From contig CP107926.1 of assembly GCA_036015235.1 (NCBI GenBank), forward strand, positions 1,922,001 to 1,986,000: 64,000 nucleotides of DNA, given 5' to 3'. Shown in pieces: positions 37,579 to 48,588 of this stretch. Origin of the DNA: Streptomyces sp. NBC_00433 (GTDB lineage: Bacteria; Actinomycetota; Actinomycetes; Streptomycetales; Streptomycetaceae). Positions within the stretch are counted from its first letter, which is position 1. Each line of letters begins with the position of its first letter. Made by a program: the position numbers and the translations under genes. The notes under the pieces are model-generated. The model was not told the DNA's origin. It made no database searches and was given only the letters and a program-made list of their open reading frames with translations.

Positions 37579-38934
37579 GTGAACGACCTCAGCGCTCTTC
37601 CCGCCGATTTCGTCTGGGGAGCGGCCACCGCCGCGTACCAGATCGAGGGCGCGGTGGACGAGGACGGCCGGGCCCCGTCCATCTGGGACACCTTCTCCCA
37701 TACCCCCGGCAAGATCGACGGCGACGACACCGGCGACGTCGCCTGTGACCATTACCACCGCACGGCCGAGGACCTGGGCCTGATGAAGGCCCTCGACCTC
37801 GACTCGTACCGCTTCTCCATCGCCTGGCCGCGGGTCATGCCGCAGGGCGGCGGGGCGGTCAACCCGGCCGGTCTGGCCTTCTACGACCGGCTGGTCGACT
37901 CGCTGCTCGAAGCGGGCATCACGCCCAACGCCACCCTCTACCACTGGGACCTCCCGCAGGCCCAGCAGGACCGGGGCGGCTGGCCCGAGCGTGAGACGGC
38001 GGAACGTTTCGGCGACTACGCGGCCGTGGTCGCGGAGGCGCTCGGCGACCGCGTCAAGGACTGGGCGACGCTCAACGAGCCGCTGTGCTCGGCCTGGATC
38101 GGCCACCTGGAGGGCACCATGGCCCCCGGGTGGACGGACCTGACCGCCGCGGTACGCGCGTCGTACCACCTGCACGTCGGACACGGCCTGGCCGTGCAGG
38201 CGCTGCGGGCCGCGCACTCCGACGTGCGGGTCGGCATCGTGAACAACCTCAGCCCGTGCGAGCCGGCCACCGACCGCGACGCCGACATAGCGGCCGCGCG
38301 CCGCGCCGACGGCCACACCAACCGCTGGTGGCTCGACCCGATCCACGGCCGCGGCTACCCGCAGGACATGGTCGACCTCTACGGTGTGGAGCTGCCGGTC
38401 AAGGACGGCGACCTGGAGTCGATCGCCGCCCCGCTGGACTGGCTGGGCCTGAACTACTACTTCCGCAACGTCATCACCGACGACCCGACCGGGCCTGCCC
38501 CGCACGCCAAGTCGGTCTACCTGCCGGGAGTCCGGCGGACGGCGATGGACTGGGAGGTCAACGCGGACGGTCTTGAGCAGCTGCTCGTCCGGCTGTCCGA
38601 GGAATACGGCGTGCGCAAGGTCTTCGTCACGGAGAACGGCTCCGCCTACCGCGACACCGTCGGCGCCGACGGCCAGATCGACGACCCCGAGCGGATCGCG
38701 TACCTGGACGAGCACCTGGCGGCCTGCGCCCGCGCGGTCCGCCGCGGGGTGCCGCTGGCCGGCTACTACGCCTGGTCGCTGCTGGACAACTTCGAGTGGG
38801 CGTACGGCTACGACAAGCGCTTCGGCCTTGTCCACGTCGACTACACCACCCAGAAGCGCACCATCAAGGGCAGCGGCCGGCGCTACGCCGAGATCATCGC
38901 GGCCCACCGCCGCAAGGCGCGGCGCGCGGCCTGA
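37579..38934 (+). CDS. Family GH1 beta-glucosidase
   Basis: Intracellular retaining beta-glucosidase, 451 residues, normal GH1 length. The N-terminal signature is [20 protein letters not shown], the acid/base Glu is in [10 protein letters not shown], and the nucleophile Glu is in [13 protein letters not shown]. The aglycone-site Trp region [18 protein letters not shown] is also present. No signal peptide is seen, so it should hydrolyse glucosides after import by the upstream transporter. The GTG at 37579 follows GAAAGG. A strong hairpin lies downstream. Confidence 0.95.
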   Translation: MNDLSALPADFVWGAATAAYQIEGAVDEDGRAPSIWDTFSHTPGKIDGDDTGDVACDHYHRTAEDLGLMKALDLDSYRFSIAWPRVMPQGGGAVNPAGLAFYDRLVDSLLEAGITPNATLYHWDLPQAQQDRGGWPERETAERFGDYAAVVAEALGDRVKDWATLNEPLCSAWIGHLEGTMAPGWTDLTAAVRASYHLHVGHGLAVQALRAAHSDVRVGIVNNLSPCEPATDRDADIAAARRADGHTNRWWLDPIHGRGYPQDMVDLYGVELPVKDGDLESIAAPLDWLGLNYYFRNVITDDPTGPAPHAKSVYLPGVRRTAMDWEVNADGLEQLLVRLSEEYGVRKVFVTENGSAYRDTVGADGQIDDPERIAYLDEHLAACARAVRRGVPLAGYYAWSLLDNFEWAYGYDKRFGLVHVDYTTQKRTIKGSGRRYAEIIAAHRRKARRAA

Positions 38935-39044
38935 CGGTCCCGCCCGCCCGGACTGACCCGGCTTTCGTCCGGGCGCGGTCCGGGCGCCGCTCCGGGCCCG
39001 CCTCGGGCGCGGTCCGGGAGTGCTCCGGGCCCGCCTCGGGCGCA

Positions 39045-39085
39045 CGAGGGGTGACGCCACCGGTTCTCCGGTGCGTCACCCCTCG
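39045..39085. terminator. Strong hairpin, bidirectional terminator between convergent operons
   Basis: CGAGGGGTGACG (39045-39056) pairs with CGTCACCCCTCG (39074-39085), and CACCGG pairs with CCGGTG around a short TTCT loop. It lies between the GH1 gene and the convergent allantoinase gene. Short GC-rich direct repeats (period about 33) precede it at 38968-39043. Confidence 0.8.
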
Positions 39086-39167
39086 TCCGTGCGCGGGGTG
39101 TCGGGCCTACGCGCGGGGTGTTTTCTCTACGTCCGCGGTACGGCCGCCCTACGCGCCCGCTGCGGCT

Positions 39168-40514
39168 CTACGCGCCCGGTGCGGTCAGCAGCCGGCCGGT
39201 CGGCGGTTCTGCCACGGCGCCGTCGGCGGCGATCCGCCGGCCGCGCAGCCAGCTGGCGCGGACCACGCCGTGCAGGGTGCGGCCCGCGTAGGCGGTGATC
39301 GGGTTGCGGTGGCGCAGGCGGGCCGGGTCGACGGTGAAGACCGCGTCCGGGTCGAGCACCGCGAAGTCGGCGTCGCGGCCGACGGCGATGGCGCCCTTGG
39401 CGGTGAGGCCGGCCAGCGCCGCCGGGCCCGCGGACATCCAGCGGGCCACGTCGGGGAGGGTGTGGCCGCGGCGGCGGGCCTCCGTCCACACCGCGGACAG
39501 GCCCAGTTGCAGTGACGAGATGCCGCCCCAGGCGGCGGCGAAGTCCCCGGTGTCCTTCGCCTTGAGGCCGATCGTGGAGGGCGAGTGGTCGGAGACGACG
39601 CAGTCGATGACGCCGTCGGCGAGCGCCTGCCACAGCGCGTCCTGGTTGGCGGCCTCCCTGATCGGCGGGCAGCACTTGAACTCCGTGGCCCCGTCCGGGA
39701 CTTCCTCCGCCGTCAGCGTCAGGAAGTGCGGGCAGGTCTCCACGGTGAGCCGGACGCCGTCCTTCTTCGCCGCCGCGATCAGCGGCAGCGCGGACGCCGA
39801 CGACAGGTGCAGGATGTGGACACGGGCGTCGAGCCGCTTCGCCAGCGCGATCAGACCCGCGATCGCCCGGTCCTCGGCGGCGGGCGGCCGGGAGGCGAGG
39901 AAGTCGGCGTAGCGGGGCCCGGCTTGCTGCGGGGCGCCGTCGATGGTGCCGGGGTCCTCGGCGTGCACGATCAACAGCCCGCCGAAGGAGGTCAGTTCGG
40001 TGAGGGCCGCCTCCACCTCCGGCGGGCTCAGCTGCGGGAATTCGTCCACGCCGGAGGGCAGCAGGAAGCACTTGAAGCCGAAGACGCCCGCGTCGTGCAG
40101 CGGGCGCAGGTCGGCGGCATTGCCCGGCACCGCGCCGCCCCAGAAGCCGACGTCGGTGTGCACCCGGCCGCGGGCGGCGGCGCGTTTGACCTCCAGGTGG
40201 GCGGTGGTCGTGGTCGGCGGGATGCTGTTCAGCGGCATGTCGACGACGGTGGTGACCCCGCCGGCCGCCGCGGCCGCGGTCGCGGTCGCGAAGCCCTCCC
40301 ACTCCGTGCGGCCGGGGTCGTTGATGTGGACGTGGCTGTCCACCAGCCCCGGCAGCAGGACGTCGTCGCCGAAGTCCACGACCGGGACGCCGTACGGGAC
40401 CGGCGCGTCGTGCGCGCGGACCGCGGTGATGGTGCCGGCCCTGACCTCGACGACGGCCGGGCGCTCGCCTTCAGGGGTCACGACCCGGGTGGAGCGCAGC
40501 ACCAGTTCGTCCAC
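39168..40514 (-). CDS. allB: Allantoinase
   Basis: Cyclic amidohydrolase opening allantoin to allantoate, 448 residues. Metal-binding motifs: [20 protein letters not shown], a central Lys in [12 protein letters not shown] that can be carboxylated, [19 protein letters not shown] and VVSDHSPST. These are diagnostic for AllB within the dihydroorotase family. It is divergent from the IclR-type regulator across a gap holding two operator-like motifs, which mirrors the streptomycete AllR arrangement I recall. Its product feeds glyoxylate formation, which the malate synthase in this window can use. Confidence 0.94.
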   Translation of the reverse strand: MDELVLRSTRVVTPEGERPAVVEVRAGTITAVRAHDAPVPYGVPVVDFGDDVLLPGLVDSHVHINDPGRTEWEGFATATAAAAAGGVTTVVDMPLNSIPPTTTTAHLEVKRAAARGRVHTDVGFWGGAVPGNAADLRPLHDAGVFGFKCFLLPSGVDEFPQLSPPEVEAALTELTSFGGLLIVHAEDPGTIDGAPQQAGPRYADFLASRPPAAEDRAIAGLIALAKRLDARVHILHLSSASALPLIAAAKKDGVRLTVETCPHFLTLTAEEVPDGATEFKCCPPIREAANQDALWQALADGVIDCVVSDHSPSTIGLKAKDTGDFAAAWGGISSLQLGLSAVWTEARRRGHTLPDVARWMSAGPAALAGLTAKGAIAVGRDADFAVLDPDAVFTVDPARLRHRNPITAYAGRTLHGVVRASWLRGRRIAADGAVAEPPTGRLLTAPGA

Positions 40515-40541
40515 GGCGTGACCTCCGGCCGGTCGGCGAAT

Positions 40542-40556
40542 TCAACGTTCTGTTGA
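40542..40556. promoter_or_regulatory. Candidate operator TCAAC-N5-GTTGA upstream of allB
   Basis: TCAACGTTCTGTTGA is a 15-base inverted repeat ending 28 bases upstream of the allantoinase start. The same layout, TCAACAGTTTGTTGA, occurs at 52648-52662 ahead of uraD. Shared spacing relative to the starts suggests a common regulator of purine catabolism. Confidence 0.6.
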
Positions 40557-40601
40557 CGGACATGGTGGATAGCCTTCGCTCGGGCGTCAAGAGCGGTAGG
40601 A

Positions 40602-40616
40602 TTCCGCACAGCGAAA
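40602..40616. promoter_or_regulatory. Candidate AllR operator TTCCGCACAGCGAAA
   Basis: This 15-base imperfect inverted repeat lies 39 bases before the IclR-type gene. The same motif with one base changed (TTCCGCACTGCGAAA) sits in the malate synthase promoter at 44874-44888. It is a likely binding site for the adjacent regulator. Confidence 0.65.
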
Positions 40617-40654
40617 GTCACCTTCCGCGAGGATCGGATCAGAGGGGATCGCAC

Positions 40655-41419
40655 GTGTCTGCTGACCGCGCCGGGGGCGTCCAGTCCCTCGAACGGGCCT
40701 TCGACCTGCTGGAGCGGATGGCCGACGCGGGCGGCGAGGTGGGCCTGAGCGAACTGTCGGCCAGCAGCGGCCTGCCGCTGCCGACCATCCACCGGCTGAT
40801 GCGGACCCTGCTGGCCAGCGGATACGTACGCCAGCAGCCCAACCGGCGCTATGCGCTGGGCCCCCGGCTCATCCGGCTCGGCGAGACCGCCTCCCGACTG
40901 CTCGGCACCTGGGCCCGGCCCTACCTGGCGGAGCTGGTCGAGGCGACCGGCGAGACCGCGAACATGGCGCTGCTCGACGGCGACGAGGTCGTCTACGTGG
41001 CTCAAGTGCCCTCGCGGCACTCGATGCGGATGTTCACCGAGGTCGGACGGCGGGTGCTGCCGCACTCCACCGGCGTCGGCAAGGCGCTGCTCGCCCAGGT
41101 GCCGCCGGGCGAGGTGCGGGCGCTGCTGGCCCGCACCGGCATGCCGGCGGCGACCGACCGCACCATCACCGAACCTGACGCCTTCCTCGCCGAGCTGGAC
41201 CGTATCCGCGAGGCGGGCTACGCCGTGGACGACGGCGAGCAGGAAGCGGGCGTGCGGTGCCTGGCCGTGACGGTGCCCGGGTCCCCGACGGCCGCGGCGA
41301 TCTCCATCTCGGGACCCGCGGGACGGGTCACGGAGGCGGCCACCGACAAGATCGTGCCCGTCCTGCACGGAGTGGCAAGGGAGTTGGCGCTGGCGCTGAG
41401 CAGTGCGGCACCTGCCTAG
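40655..41419 (+). CDS. allR: IclR-family regulator (AllR-like)
   Basis: A 254-residue regulator. The N-terminal winged helix is LSELSASSGLPLPTIHRLMR with LLASGYVRQ; the C-terminal effector domain shows HSTGVGKALLAQVPPGEV and EQEAGVRCLAV, the usual IclR ligand-pocket blocks. The GTG at 40655 has GAGGGG upstream; earlier in-frame starts would read through the operator. Divergence from allB and the motif shared with the malate synthase promoter point to control of allantoin use. The gene symbol is inferred from context. Confidence 0.9.
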   Translation: MSADRAGGVQSLERAFDLLERMADAGGEVGLSELSASSGLPLPTIHRLMRTLLASGYVRQQPNRRYALGPRLIRLGETASRLLGTWARPYLAELVEATGETANMALLDGDEVVYVAQVPSRHSMRMFTEVGRRVLPHSTGVGKALLAQVPPGEVRALLARTGMPAATDRTITEPDAFLAELDRIREAGYAVDDGEQEAGVRCLAVTVPGSPTAAAISISGPAGRVTEAATDKIVPVLHGVARELALALSSAAPA

Positions 41420-41438
41420 GGCGGTGCCGCCGCCCCCC

Positions 41439-41765
41439 TCAGGCCCGGCGGGCGAGATGCTGCTCGACGGCCTCCCTCAGTACGGCCAGCGGGGCCGTCA
41501 GCACGCTGACCGAGCCGAGGACCGCCGCGACCAGCAGCAAGGAGTGCCGCAGCTGCTCGGGCGGCGGGTTGTTCCCCGCGAGCCTGGCCAGCTCGGCGAG
41601 TTCCGCCTCCGCGACGGCGCGGTCCGGTAAGGCGGTGCGGTGCGCCGCCAGGTCCCGCTCCAGGCGGGCCACCGCGGCGCGTAACGCCGCCCCGCCGCCA
41701 CTCATCGTTCCTACGACCGTTCCGCCGCGGTCCACGTCGACCACATGCGTTTCCCCCACCACCAT
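41439..41765 (-). CDS. DUF5955-like small protein
   Basis: A 108-residue protein, mostly helical, with a heptad-like ALRAAVARLERDLAAHR segment and a later LLLVAAVLGSVSVLTAPLAVLREAV segment that is hydrophobic but lacks a clear membrane helix. This matches streptomycete proteins I recall as DUF5955. The ATG at 41765 follows AGGCAGGGG; a GTG at 41780 is possible. It is convergent with the allR-like gene, 19 bases apart. Function unknown. Confidence 0.7.
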   Translation of the reverse strand: MVVGETHVVDVDRGGTVVGTMSGGGAALRAAVARLERDLAAHRTALPDRAVAEAELAELARLAGNNPPPEQLRHSLLLVAAVLGSVSVLTAPLAVLREAVEQHLARRA

Positions 41766-41877
41766 GTGCCCCTGCCTCACACGCGCTCAGACCCCGGCGC
41801 CTCCTGGGCATGGGGGCCGGGGTCGATCAGTAAACGCGACAGGGCGCTTTCGCGCCACACGGTCGGCGAAATCTGCG

Positions 41878-44100
41878 TCAAAGTTGCCGCGGGGGCCACA
41901 CGGTGAGGTCGAGGGTGGCGTGAGCGGCGGGGCCGCCGGGGTCGGTGAGTTGACGGAGCGTCACGACCGCGATGGTGCCGTCAGCCCCGACGACGCACAG
42001 CCGCGAGCCCTGGGCCAGCTCCGTCCACGCGACGGACCCGACGAGTTCGGCCTCGCCCCGGCACCCGTCGAGGGTGCCGGGCGCGTCCGCCGCGAGCACG
42101 GCGAGCCCGCCGCCGACGGCGTCCGACACGAACGACGCGCCGTCGGCGGCGTACCCGAACGTCCCGCTCCCGGCGTCGGGCGTGGCTTGCGGCGGATCGG
42201 CCCCCAACACCAGCCCATTGCCCGCGGCAAGCCCGACCCCGTGATACTCCCTGGCCGCCGCGACGGTCGCCCGCGGCGTCCCCGCCACCGGCCGCGCGTC
42301 CACGGCATGCCCCCGCCCAAGCCCGCGCCCAAACGCCACGGCCCCCACCACGACGAGCGCGGCGACCACGAGCGCCAGCCCCTTCCCCCGCCGCCGGGGA
42401 TCCTTGTACGGCCCTTGGCCGAGCCCCGGCACGGGAGGACCCGGGTTGACCGTCGCCACCCCGCCGGGCGCCGGCGCGCGGCCTGCGGGAGCGATACCGA
42501 GCGCCGGCGGCGCGGGCGGGACGACGGGAGGCAGGTGTACGCCCCCGGGCGGGGTCGCGCCAACCGCCGGAGGCGGCTGCATGCCCAGCGCCGGCGGCGC
42601 GGGCGGGGCGGCCGGGCTCGGGGTCGCCACCGCGCCCACTACCGAAGGCAGGTGCACGCCACCGGGCGGGGTCGCGCCCTGCGGCAGCGCGCCAGTCGCA
42701 GGGGGCACGCCCACTGCCGCAGGCGCGGCGGGGGCTGTCGGCGGCACCGCCACGCCACCCGGCGGGAACGCGCCGAGCGCCGAAGGCGGCGTCGCCCCCA
42801 CCGCCGGGGGCGACGCCGGGGCTACCGGCGGCACCGCCACACCACCCGGCGAGCCAGGCGCCGAAGACGGCTGCACGCCGACCGTAGGCGCCGCGGGCGG
42901 GGCGGCCGGGCTCGGCGACGACATCCCACCCACCGCCGAAGGCAGGTGCACACCACCCGGCGGGGTCGCCCCAGGCGCCAACATGCCGCCCGCAGAGGGC
43001 ATACCGACCCCCGGCGCCGCGGGCGGGGCGGCCGGGCCCGCAGGCGGCTGCGCACCGGCCGCAGAAGACGACTGCACGCCGACCGTAGGCGCCGCGGGCG
43101 GGGCGGCCGGGCTCGGTGTCGGCACCGCGCCCGCAGGGGGCATGCCCACCGCCGCAGGCGGCTGCGTGCCGACCGCCGGCGGGGCGGAGGGCGGGGGCTG
43201 GGGCCATGTGCCCGGGGGTGGGAGAGGGGGGAGGGGCGGGGGGAGGGTCAGGAGGGTTTGGAGGGGGGTGGGGAGCCAGGGGGTGGGGGGGCGGTGGTGG
43301 GTGGCCTGGGCGCACATGGCTATGACCTGGGAAGGGGACGGGCGCAGGGCCGGGTCCTTGATCAGGCAGCGGGTGACGATCTCGCGCAGCTCGCCGGGGA
43401 GTTCGGAGAGGTCGGGCTCCTCGTGGAGGGCGCGCGTACCGAAGGGCGGGGCACCGATGGCCGCATAGGCGGCGAGTTGGCCGAGGGCGAAGACGTCGGT
43501 GGCCGGGACGGGCGGTTTGTCCGCGGCTTGCTCCGGCGCGGAGAAGGCGGGGATGCCGGGCGCGTCGGCGGCGGCGCGGGTGACGCCGTAACCCGTGACG
43601 CGCGGGCCGTCCGCGGCCAGCAGCACCGTGCCGGGGCCGAGCCCGGCGTGGACGACGCCGGCGTGGTGCACGGCGCGCAGCGCCTCGGCGACCCCGGCCA
43701 CCACGCGCAGGACGACGGGTACGGGCAGCGGGCGCCCGGTGCCGGTGACGGCGGCGTGCAGGGTGAACGCGGGGACGTAGCCGGCGGCCAGCCAGTAGCG
43801 GGAGCCGTCGTGGCCGCTGCCGAGCACCGGCACGGTGAAGGGCCCGTGCACGCGGCGTACGGCCTGCACGTCGTGTTCGAAGGCGGCGGCGAAGCCGGAG
43901 CGGGCGGCCAGTTCGGGCCGGACCGCGGTCAGGGCGACGGGGTGCCCGTCGGGGGCGTAGGCGAGGTAGACCGGGCCGAGGGCGCCGACGCCGAGCCGGG
44001 CGGCGATCCGGTGCCCGCCGACCACCGCGGGGTCGTCCGGCGCGAGCGGCTGGTACAGCGGCCCGGGGTGGACCTCGCCGCCGGTGTACTGAGCGCCCAT
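41878..44100 (-). CDS. Membrane-anchored pseudokinase with long Pro/Ala/Gly-rich repeats
   Basis: A 740-residue protein. Residues about 30-265 have the fold pattern of a PknB-type kinase, but every catalytic element is lost: the VAVK position reads VALTAV, the HRDxKPxN loop reads HAGLGPGTV, and DFG reads GYG. Residues about 290-570 form a Pro/Ala/Gly-rich region with recurring ATPPGGVHLPS and PAAPPAAPTVGVQ units. A transmembrane helix follows (LALVVAALVVVGAVAFG), then about 130 extracellular residues. This suggests signalling or scaffolding across the membrane without phosphotransfer. The ATG at 44100 gives a clean N-terminus. Confidence 0.85.
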   Translation of the reverse strand: MGAQYTGGEVHPGPLYQPLAPDDPAVVGGHRIAARLGVGALGPVYLAYAPDGHPVALTAVRPELAARSGFAAAFEHDVQAVRRVHGPFTVPVLGSGHDGSRYWLAAGYVPAFTLHAAVTGTGRPLPVPVVLRVVAGVAEALRAVHHAGVVHAGLGPGTVLLAADGPRVTGYGVTRAAADAPGIPAFSAPEQAADKPPVPATDVFALGQLAAYAAIGAPPFGTRALHEEPDLSELPGELREIVTRCLIKDPALRPSPSQVIAMCAQATHHRPPTPWLPTPLQTLLTLPPPLPPLPPPGTWPQPPPSAPPAVGTQPPAAVGMPPAGAVPTPSPAAPPAAPTVGVQSSSAAGAQPPAGPAAPPAAPGVGMPSAGGMLAPGATPPGGVHLPSAVGGMSSPSPAAPPAAPTVGVQPSSAPGSPGGVAVPPVAPASPPAVGATPPSALGAFPPGGVAVPPTAPAAPAAVGVPPATGALPQGATPPGGVHLPSVVGAVATPSPAAPPAPPALGMQPPPAVGATPPGGVHLPPVVPPAPPALGIAPAGRAPAPGGVATVNPGPPVPGLGQGPYKDPRRRGKGLALVVAALVVVGAVAFGRGLGRGHAVDARPVAGTPRATVAAAREYHGVGLAAGNGLVLGADPPQATPDAGSGTFGYAADGASFVSDAVGGGLAVLAADAPGTLDGCRGEAELVGSVAWTELAQGSRLCVVGADGTIAVVTLRQLTDPGGPAAHATLDLTVWPPRQL

Positions 44101-44217
44101 CAGTCCCCGTTCCTCGGGCCTACCCGGACCTCCCGGCCCCTGGCCAGACGATACCGGAACACGCCGACCCGTCCGCGGCCTGTTCCGCCGCGGGCGGGCA
44201 GACGGTATGCAGGAGGC

Positions 44218-44838
44218 ATGGACACAAAGGGCGAGGTGGCCGGGCTGCTGCTGGCGGCCGGCGGGGGCCGGCGGCTCGGCGGCCGCCCGAAGGCGCTGCT
44301 GCCGTACGGCGACCGCCCGCTGGTCGAGCACGCGGCGCGCGCGCTGCGGGACGGCGGCTGCGGCCCGCTGCACGTGGTGCTGGGCGCGGCGGCCGACGAG
44401 GTGCGGGCCACCGCGGAGCTGCCCGGCTGCGTCCTGGTCGACAACCCGCACTGGCCCGACGGCATGGGCTCGTCGCTGCGCGCGGGCCTGGCCTCGCTGG
44501 CCGCCGCGCGCCCGCGCCCGGCCGCGGTGGTGATCGCGCTGGTCGACCAGCCGGGGGTGGGCGCGGCGGCGGTCGCCCGGGTGGTGGCGGCGGGCCGGGC
44601 GGGCGACGACCTGCTGTCGGCGCTGGTGTCGGCCGCGTACGGGGAGCGCCGCGGGCACCCGGTGCTGATCGGCGCCGCCCGCTGGGCGGGTGTCGCGGGC
44701 AGCGCGGGCGAGGACCGGGGCGCGCGGACGTATCTGCGCGGGCACGCCGGGCAGACGGTGCTGGTGGACTGCTCGGACGTCGCGGACCCGGCGGATATCG
44801 ACACCCCCGCCGACCTGCGGCTTCTACGGCCGGCCTGA
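44218..44838 (+). CDS. MobA/MocA-like nucleotidyltransferase
   Basis: A 206-residue NTP-transferase of the molybdenum-cofactor cytidylyltransferase type. The nucleotide motif is LLLAAGGGRRLGGRPKALLP, then DNPHWPDGMGSSLRAGL and LVDQPGVGAAA (metal-binding Asp), and a GHPVLIGAARW block. Such proteins mature the cofactor of molybdenum hydroxylases such as xanthine dehydrogenase, which fits the surrounding purine genes, although no dehydrogenase is in the window. AGGAGG lies only one base before the ATG, unusually close. It is divergent from the pseudokinase gene. Confidence 0.88.
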   Translation: MDTKGEVAGLLLAAGGGRRLGGRPKALLPYGDRPLVEHAARALRDGGCGPLHVVLGAAADEVRATAELPGCVLVDNPHWPDGMGSSLRAGLASLAAARPRPAAVVIALVDQPGVGAAAVARVVAAGRAGDDLLSALVSAAYGERRGHPVLIGAARWAGVAGSAGEDRGARTYLRGHAGQTVLVDCSDVADPADIDTPADLRLLRPA

Positions 44839-44867
44839 CCGGCGGCCGCACCGCGTGCCACAAAACG

Positions 44868-44896
44868 TTGAACTTCCGCACTGCGAAAACTATGCT
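44868..44896 (+). promoter_or_regulatory. Malate synthase promoter with operator in the spacer
   Basis: TTGAAC (44868-44873) and TATGCT (44891-44896) are separated by exactly 17 bases. That spacer begins with TTCCGCACTGCGAAA (44874-44888), the motif also found ahead of the IclR-type gene. Regulator binding there would directly block RNA polymerase. Confidence 0.72.
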
Positions 44897-45102
44897 CCAC
44901 CTTGCAGAAGCGCCCGCAGCTCGCGGCGGCCAGGCACCGCGTGCCACGCGCACCCCGCGCGTGCCGCGCGCTCACGGCGGAGTGTCCGTAGGCTCACGAC
45001 GACGTGCCCATGAGCACGACGCCGTGCCCGTACCCACGACGGCGTGCCCCCGTACGCACGACGCACCCGGCGGACGCCGGCCCGCTCTGGAGGAATGACC
45101 GC

Positions 45103-46731
<1,629 letters not shown>

Positions 46732-46790
46732 GCTGCGGGGCCCCGGTTCCGGCCGATTGCCCGCGGACGTCGGGCTGTTAGCCTGCGTGC

Positions 46791-47324
46791 ATGTCAGACC
46801 TGGGGCCCATCGCCTGGCCACCCGATCCGATCAAGACCGAGAGGCTCGTCCTGCGCGAGCCCGAGGCCCGGGACCGCTCGGTGTTCGTCGAGCTGCTGGC
46901 GTCAGCGGAGGTGCACACCTACCTCGGCGGACCCCGCTCGCGCGACGAGCTCGAACGCGAGTTGCCCGGAGTGCCCGAGCGGTGGCCCGGCAGCTTCGTC
47001 GTCGATCTCGACGGGACGATGATCGGCCAGATCCTGCTCAGGAGGGCATCGGAACACCATCGCCCGGCTGCCGCGGGAAAGCCCGACCTCGGCTACCTCT
47101 TCCTGCCGCAGGCGTGGGGCTTCGGCTACGCCGCCGAGTCCTGCGCGGCGGCACTCGCCTGGCTCGACAGCGCCCTCCCGGGCGAGCCGGTGGTCCTCGC
47201 CACCCAGACCGCCAACGCCGCCTCGATGCGCCTCGCGGCAAGGCTGGGCTTCACCGAGGTGGAGCGCTTCCACGCCTGGAACGCCGAACAATGGCTCGGC
47301 CTGCGACCCCCGGTGAACCCCTGA
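46791..47324 (+). CDS. GNAT-family N-acetyltransferase (RimJ/RimL type)
   Basis: A 177-residue acetyltransferase. It begins with the TERLVLREPEARDRSVFVEL pattern of the RimJ/RimL group and carries the acetyl-CoA loop region GYLFLPQAWGFGYAAES, followed by NAASMRLAARLGFTEVERFH. The substrate may be a protein N-terminus, an amino acid or a drug; nothing nearby decides. It is convergent with the TMEM175-like gene, 10 bases apart. Confidence 0.92.
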   Translation: MSDLGPIAWPPDPIKTERLVLREPEARDRSVFVELLASAEVHTYLGGPRSRDELERELPGVPERWPGSFVVDLDGTMIGQILLRRASEHHRPAAAGKPDLGYLFLPQAWGFGYAAESCAAALAWLDSALPGEPVVLATQTANAASMRLAARLGFTEVERFHAWNAEQWLGLRPPVNP

Positions 47325-47334
47325 GCCCGCGCGC

Positions 47335-47970
47335 TCAGCTCACCGCCGGGGGCCCGGCGGGCACCGCTTCCGCCTTCGTCGGCACGGGCACCTGGTTGAA
47401 GGCGTAGTACACGGCCAGCAGCCCGTGCACCGCCAAGGTCAGCGGCGCCGACACGAAGGCAAGGCCCACCGTGGCGGGATACGCGATCGACCCGAGGGCG
47501 AAGCGCGTCCGCGTGGCTCGGGCCGCCTCGACGTCGACCCGGTCGTCGAAGAGATGACCCGTGCGGGTCAGGTGCCACCACATGGCCTGGAAGACCAGCG
47601 CGTGGAAGACCATGAACAGCCCGTAGACGGCCAGGGCGACATGCGCCGCATTGCCCTCCCGCAGATACGCGGCCACCACCGACGCCGGCCACGGCAGCGC
47701 CGCGACACCCATCAGCAGCACCAGGTTGAGGAACAGCAGTGTGCGGTCCACCCGGGCGATGCACTGGAAGACCGTGTGGTGGTTGACCCACATAACGCCA
47801 ATGATCAAGAACGTCACGGCATAGGCGGCATATGACGGCCACATCGCGCCGAGCGCGGACCACAGCCGGTCGCCGGCGTCCTCCGGGACCTTGATCTCCA
47901 GCACCAGCAGCGTGATCGCGATGGCGAACACCCCGTCGCTGAACGCCTCGACTCTTCCCGACTCATTCAT
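47335..47970 (-). CDS. TMEM175-family membrane protein (potassium channel-like)
   Basis: A 211-residue membrane protein with about six helices. The N-terminal helix carries the diagnostic RVEAFSDGVFAIAITLLVLE, including the RxxxFSDG motif of bacterial TMEM175 channels, followed by WVNHHTVF in helix 3. Bacterial members form tetrameric potassium-conducting channels. The ATG at 47970 places the motif directly at the N-terminus as in the family. Confidence 0.93.
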   Translation of the reverse strand: MNESGRVEAFSDGVFAIAITLLVLEIKVPEDAGDRLWSALGAMWPSYAAYAVTFLIIGVMWVNHHTVFQCIARVDRTLLFLNLVLLMGVAALPWPASVVAAYLREGNAAHVALAVYGLFMVFHALVFQAMWWHLTRTGHLFDDRVDVEAARATRTRFALGSIAYPATVGLAFVSAPLTLAVHGLLAVYYAFNQVPVPTKAEAVPAGPPAVS

Positions 47971-48101
47971 TCCGTTCCCCCGTTGAAAGCTCAAGCGGCG
48001 TGCGGCACCGCCGCTCGGACTCGCCGTGGCCCGTGCCCGCGCGACGGTAGCAGCGGCCAGGCGGGAACCCCCACGTCGTAAGCCAGTTGGGTCGTTCTCG
48101 G

Positions 48102-48440
48102 TCAGACGGCCGGGTCGTACATGATCTCCCGGACCTCTTGCGCGCAGCGGCACGCGGCAGCGAACTTGGCGGCCCACTTCAGGGCGTCGTCACGCGACGG
48201 CACATCGATGATCGAGAACCCGCCCAGGACCGCCTTGGTCTCCGGGTACGGGCCGTCGCTGACGGTCCCGTCGGTGGCCACGACGCTCGCCTGCTGGCTT
48301 TCCAGGCCGCCACCGAAGATCCATACGCCGGCGTCCTGGGCCTGCCGCACCACCTCGTGCGCGGCCTCCCCCACCTCCGCCAGGTCTTCCTCGGGGATGA
48401 TCATCGTGCCGTCATCGAACGAGATCAGATACCGCGTCAT
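48102..48440 (-). CDS. YCII-related small protein
   Basis: A 112-residue YciI-like ferredoxin-fold protein. Typical stretches are MTRYLISFDDG, GVWIFGGGLESQQASVV and VSDGPYPETKAVLGGFSIIDV. In actinobacteria these are often next to ECF sigma factors, but none is seen here. A putative active-site His/Asp pair in YCII enzymes is not obvious. Function unknown. GGGAG precedes the ATG. Confidence 0.88.
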   Translation of the reverse strand: MTRYLISFDDGTMIIPEEDLAEVGEAAHEVVRQAQDAGVWIFGGGLESQQASVVATDGTVSDGPYPETKAVLGGFSIIDVPSRDDALKWAAKFAAACRCAQEVREIMYDPAV

Positions 48441-48588
48441 CTTTGGCTCCCTTGTTCGGCCCGACTCAGCCTACGACGAACGACTCCCCCGGAGCCGACA
48501 CCGCGCCCGCGACCCCATGGGGAGCAATTCGCCGCGTCGAGGCGGGTGTTGACGCCTCCCGTCGCCGGAATCGGGATCCGGCGGTGGG

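Noticed and set aside
41257..44838. A plus-strand open frame of 1193 codons
   Set aside because: It is Arg/Gly/His-rich shadow sequence antisense to the Pro-rich pseudokinase gene; only its last 206 codons, from 44218, form a recognisable protein.
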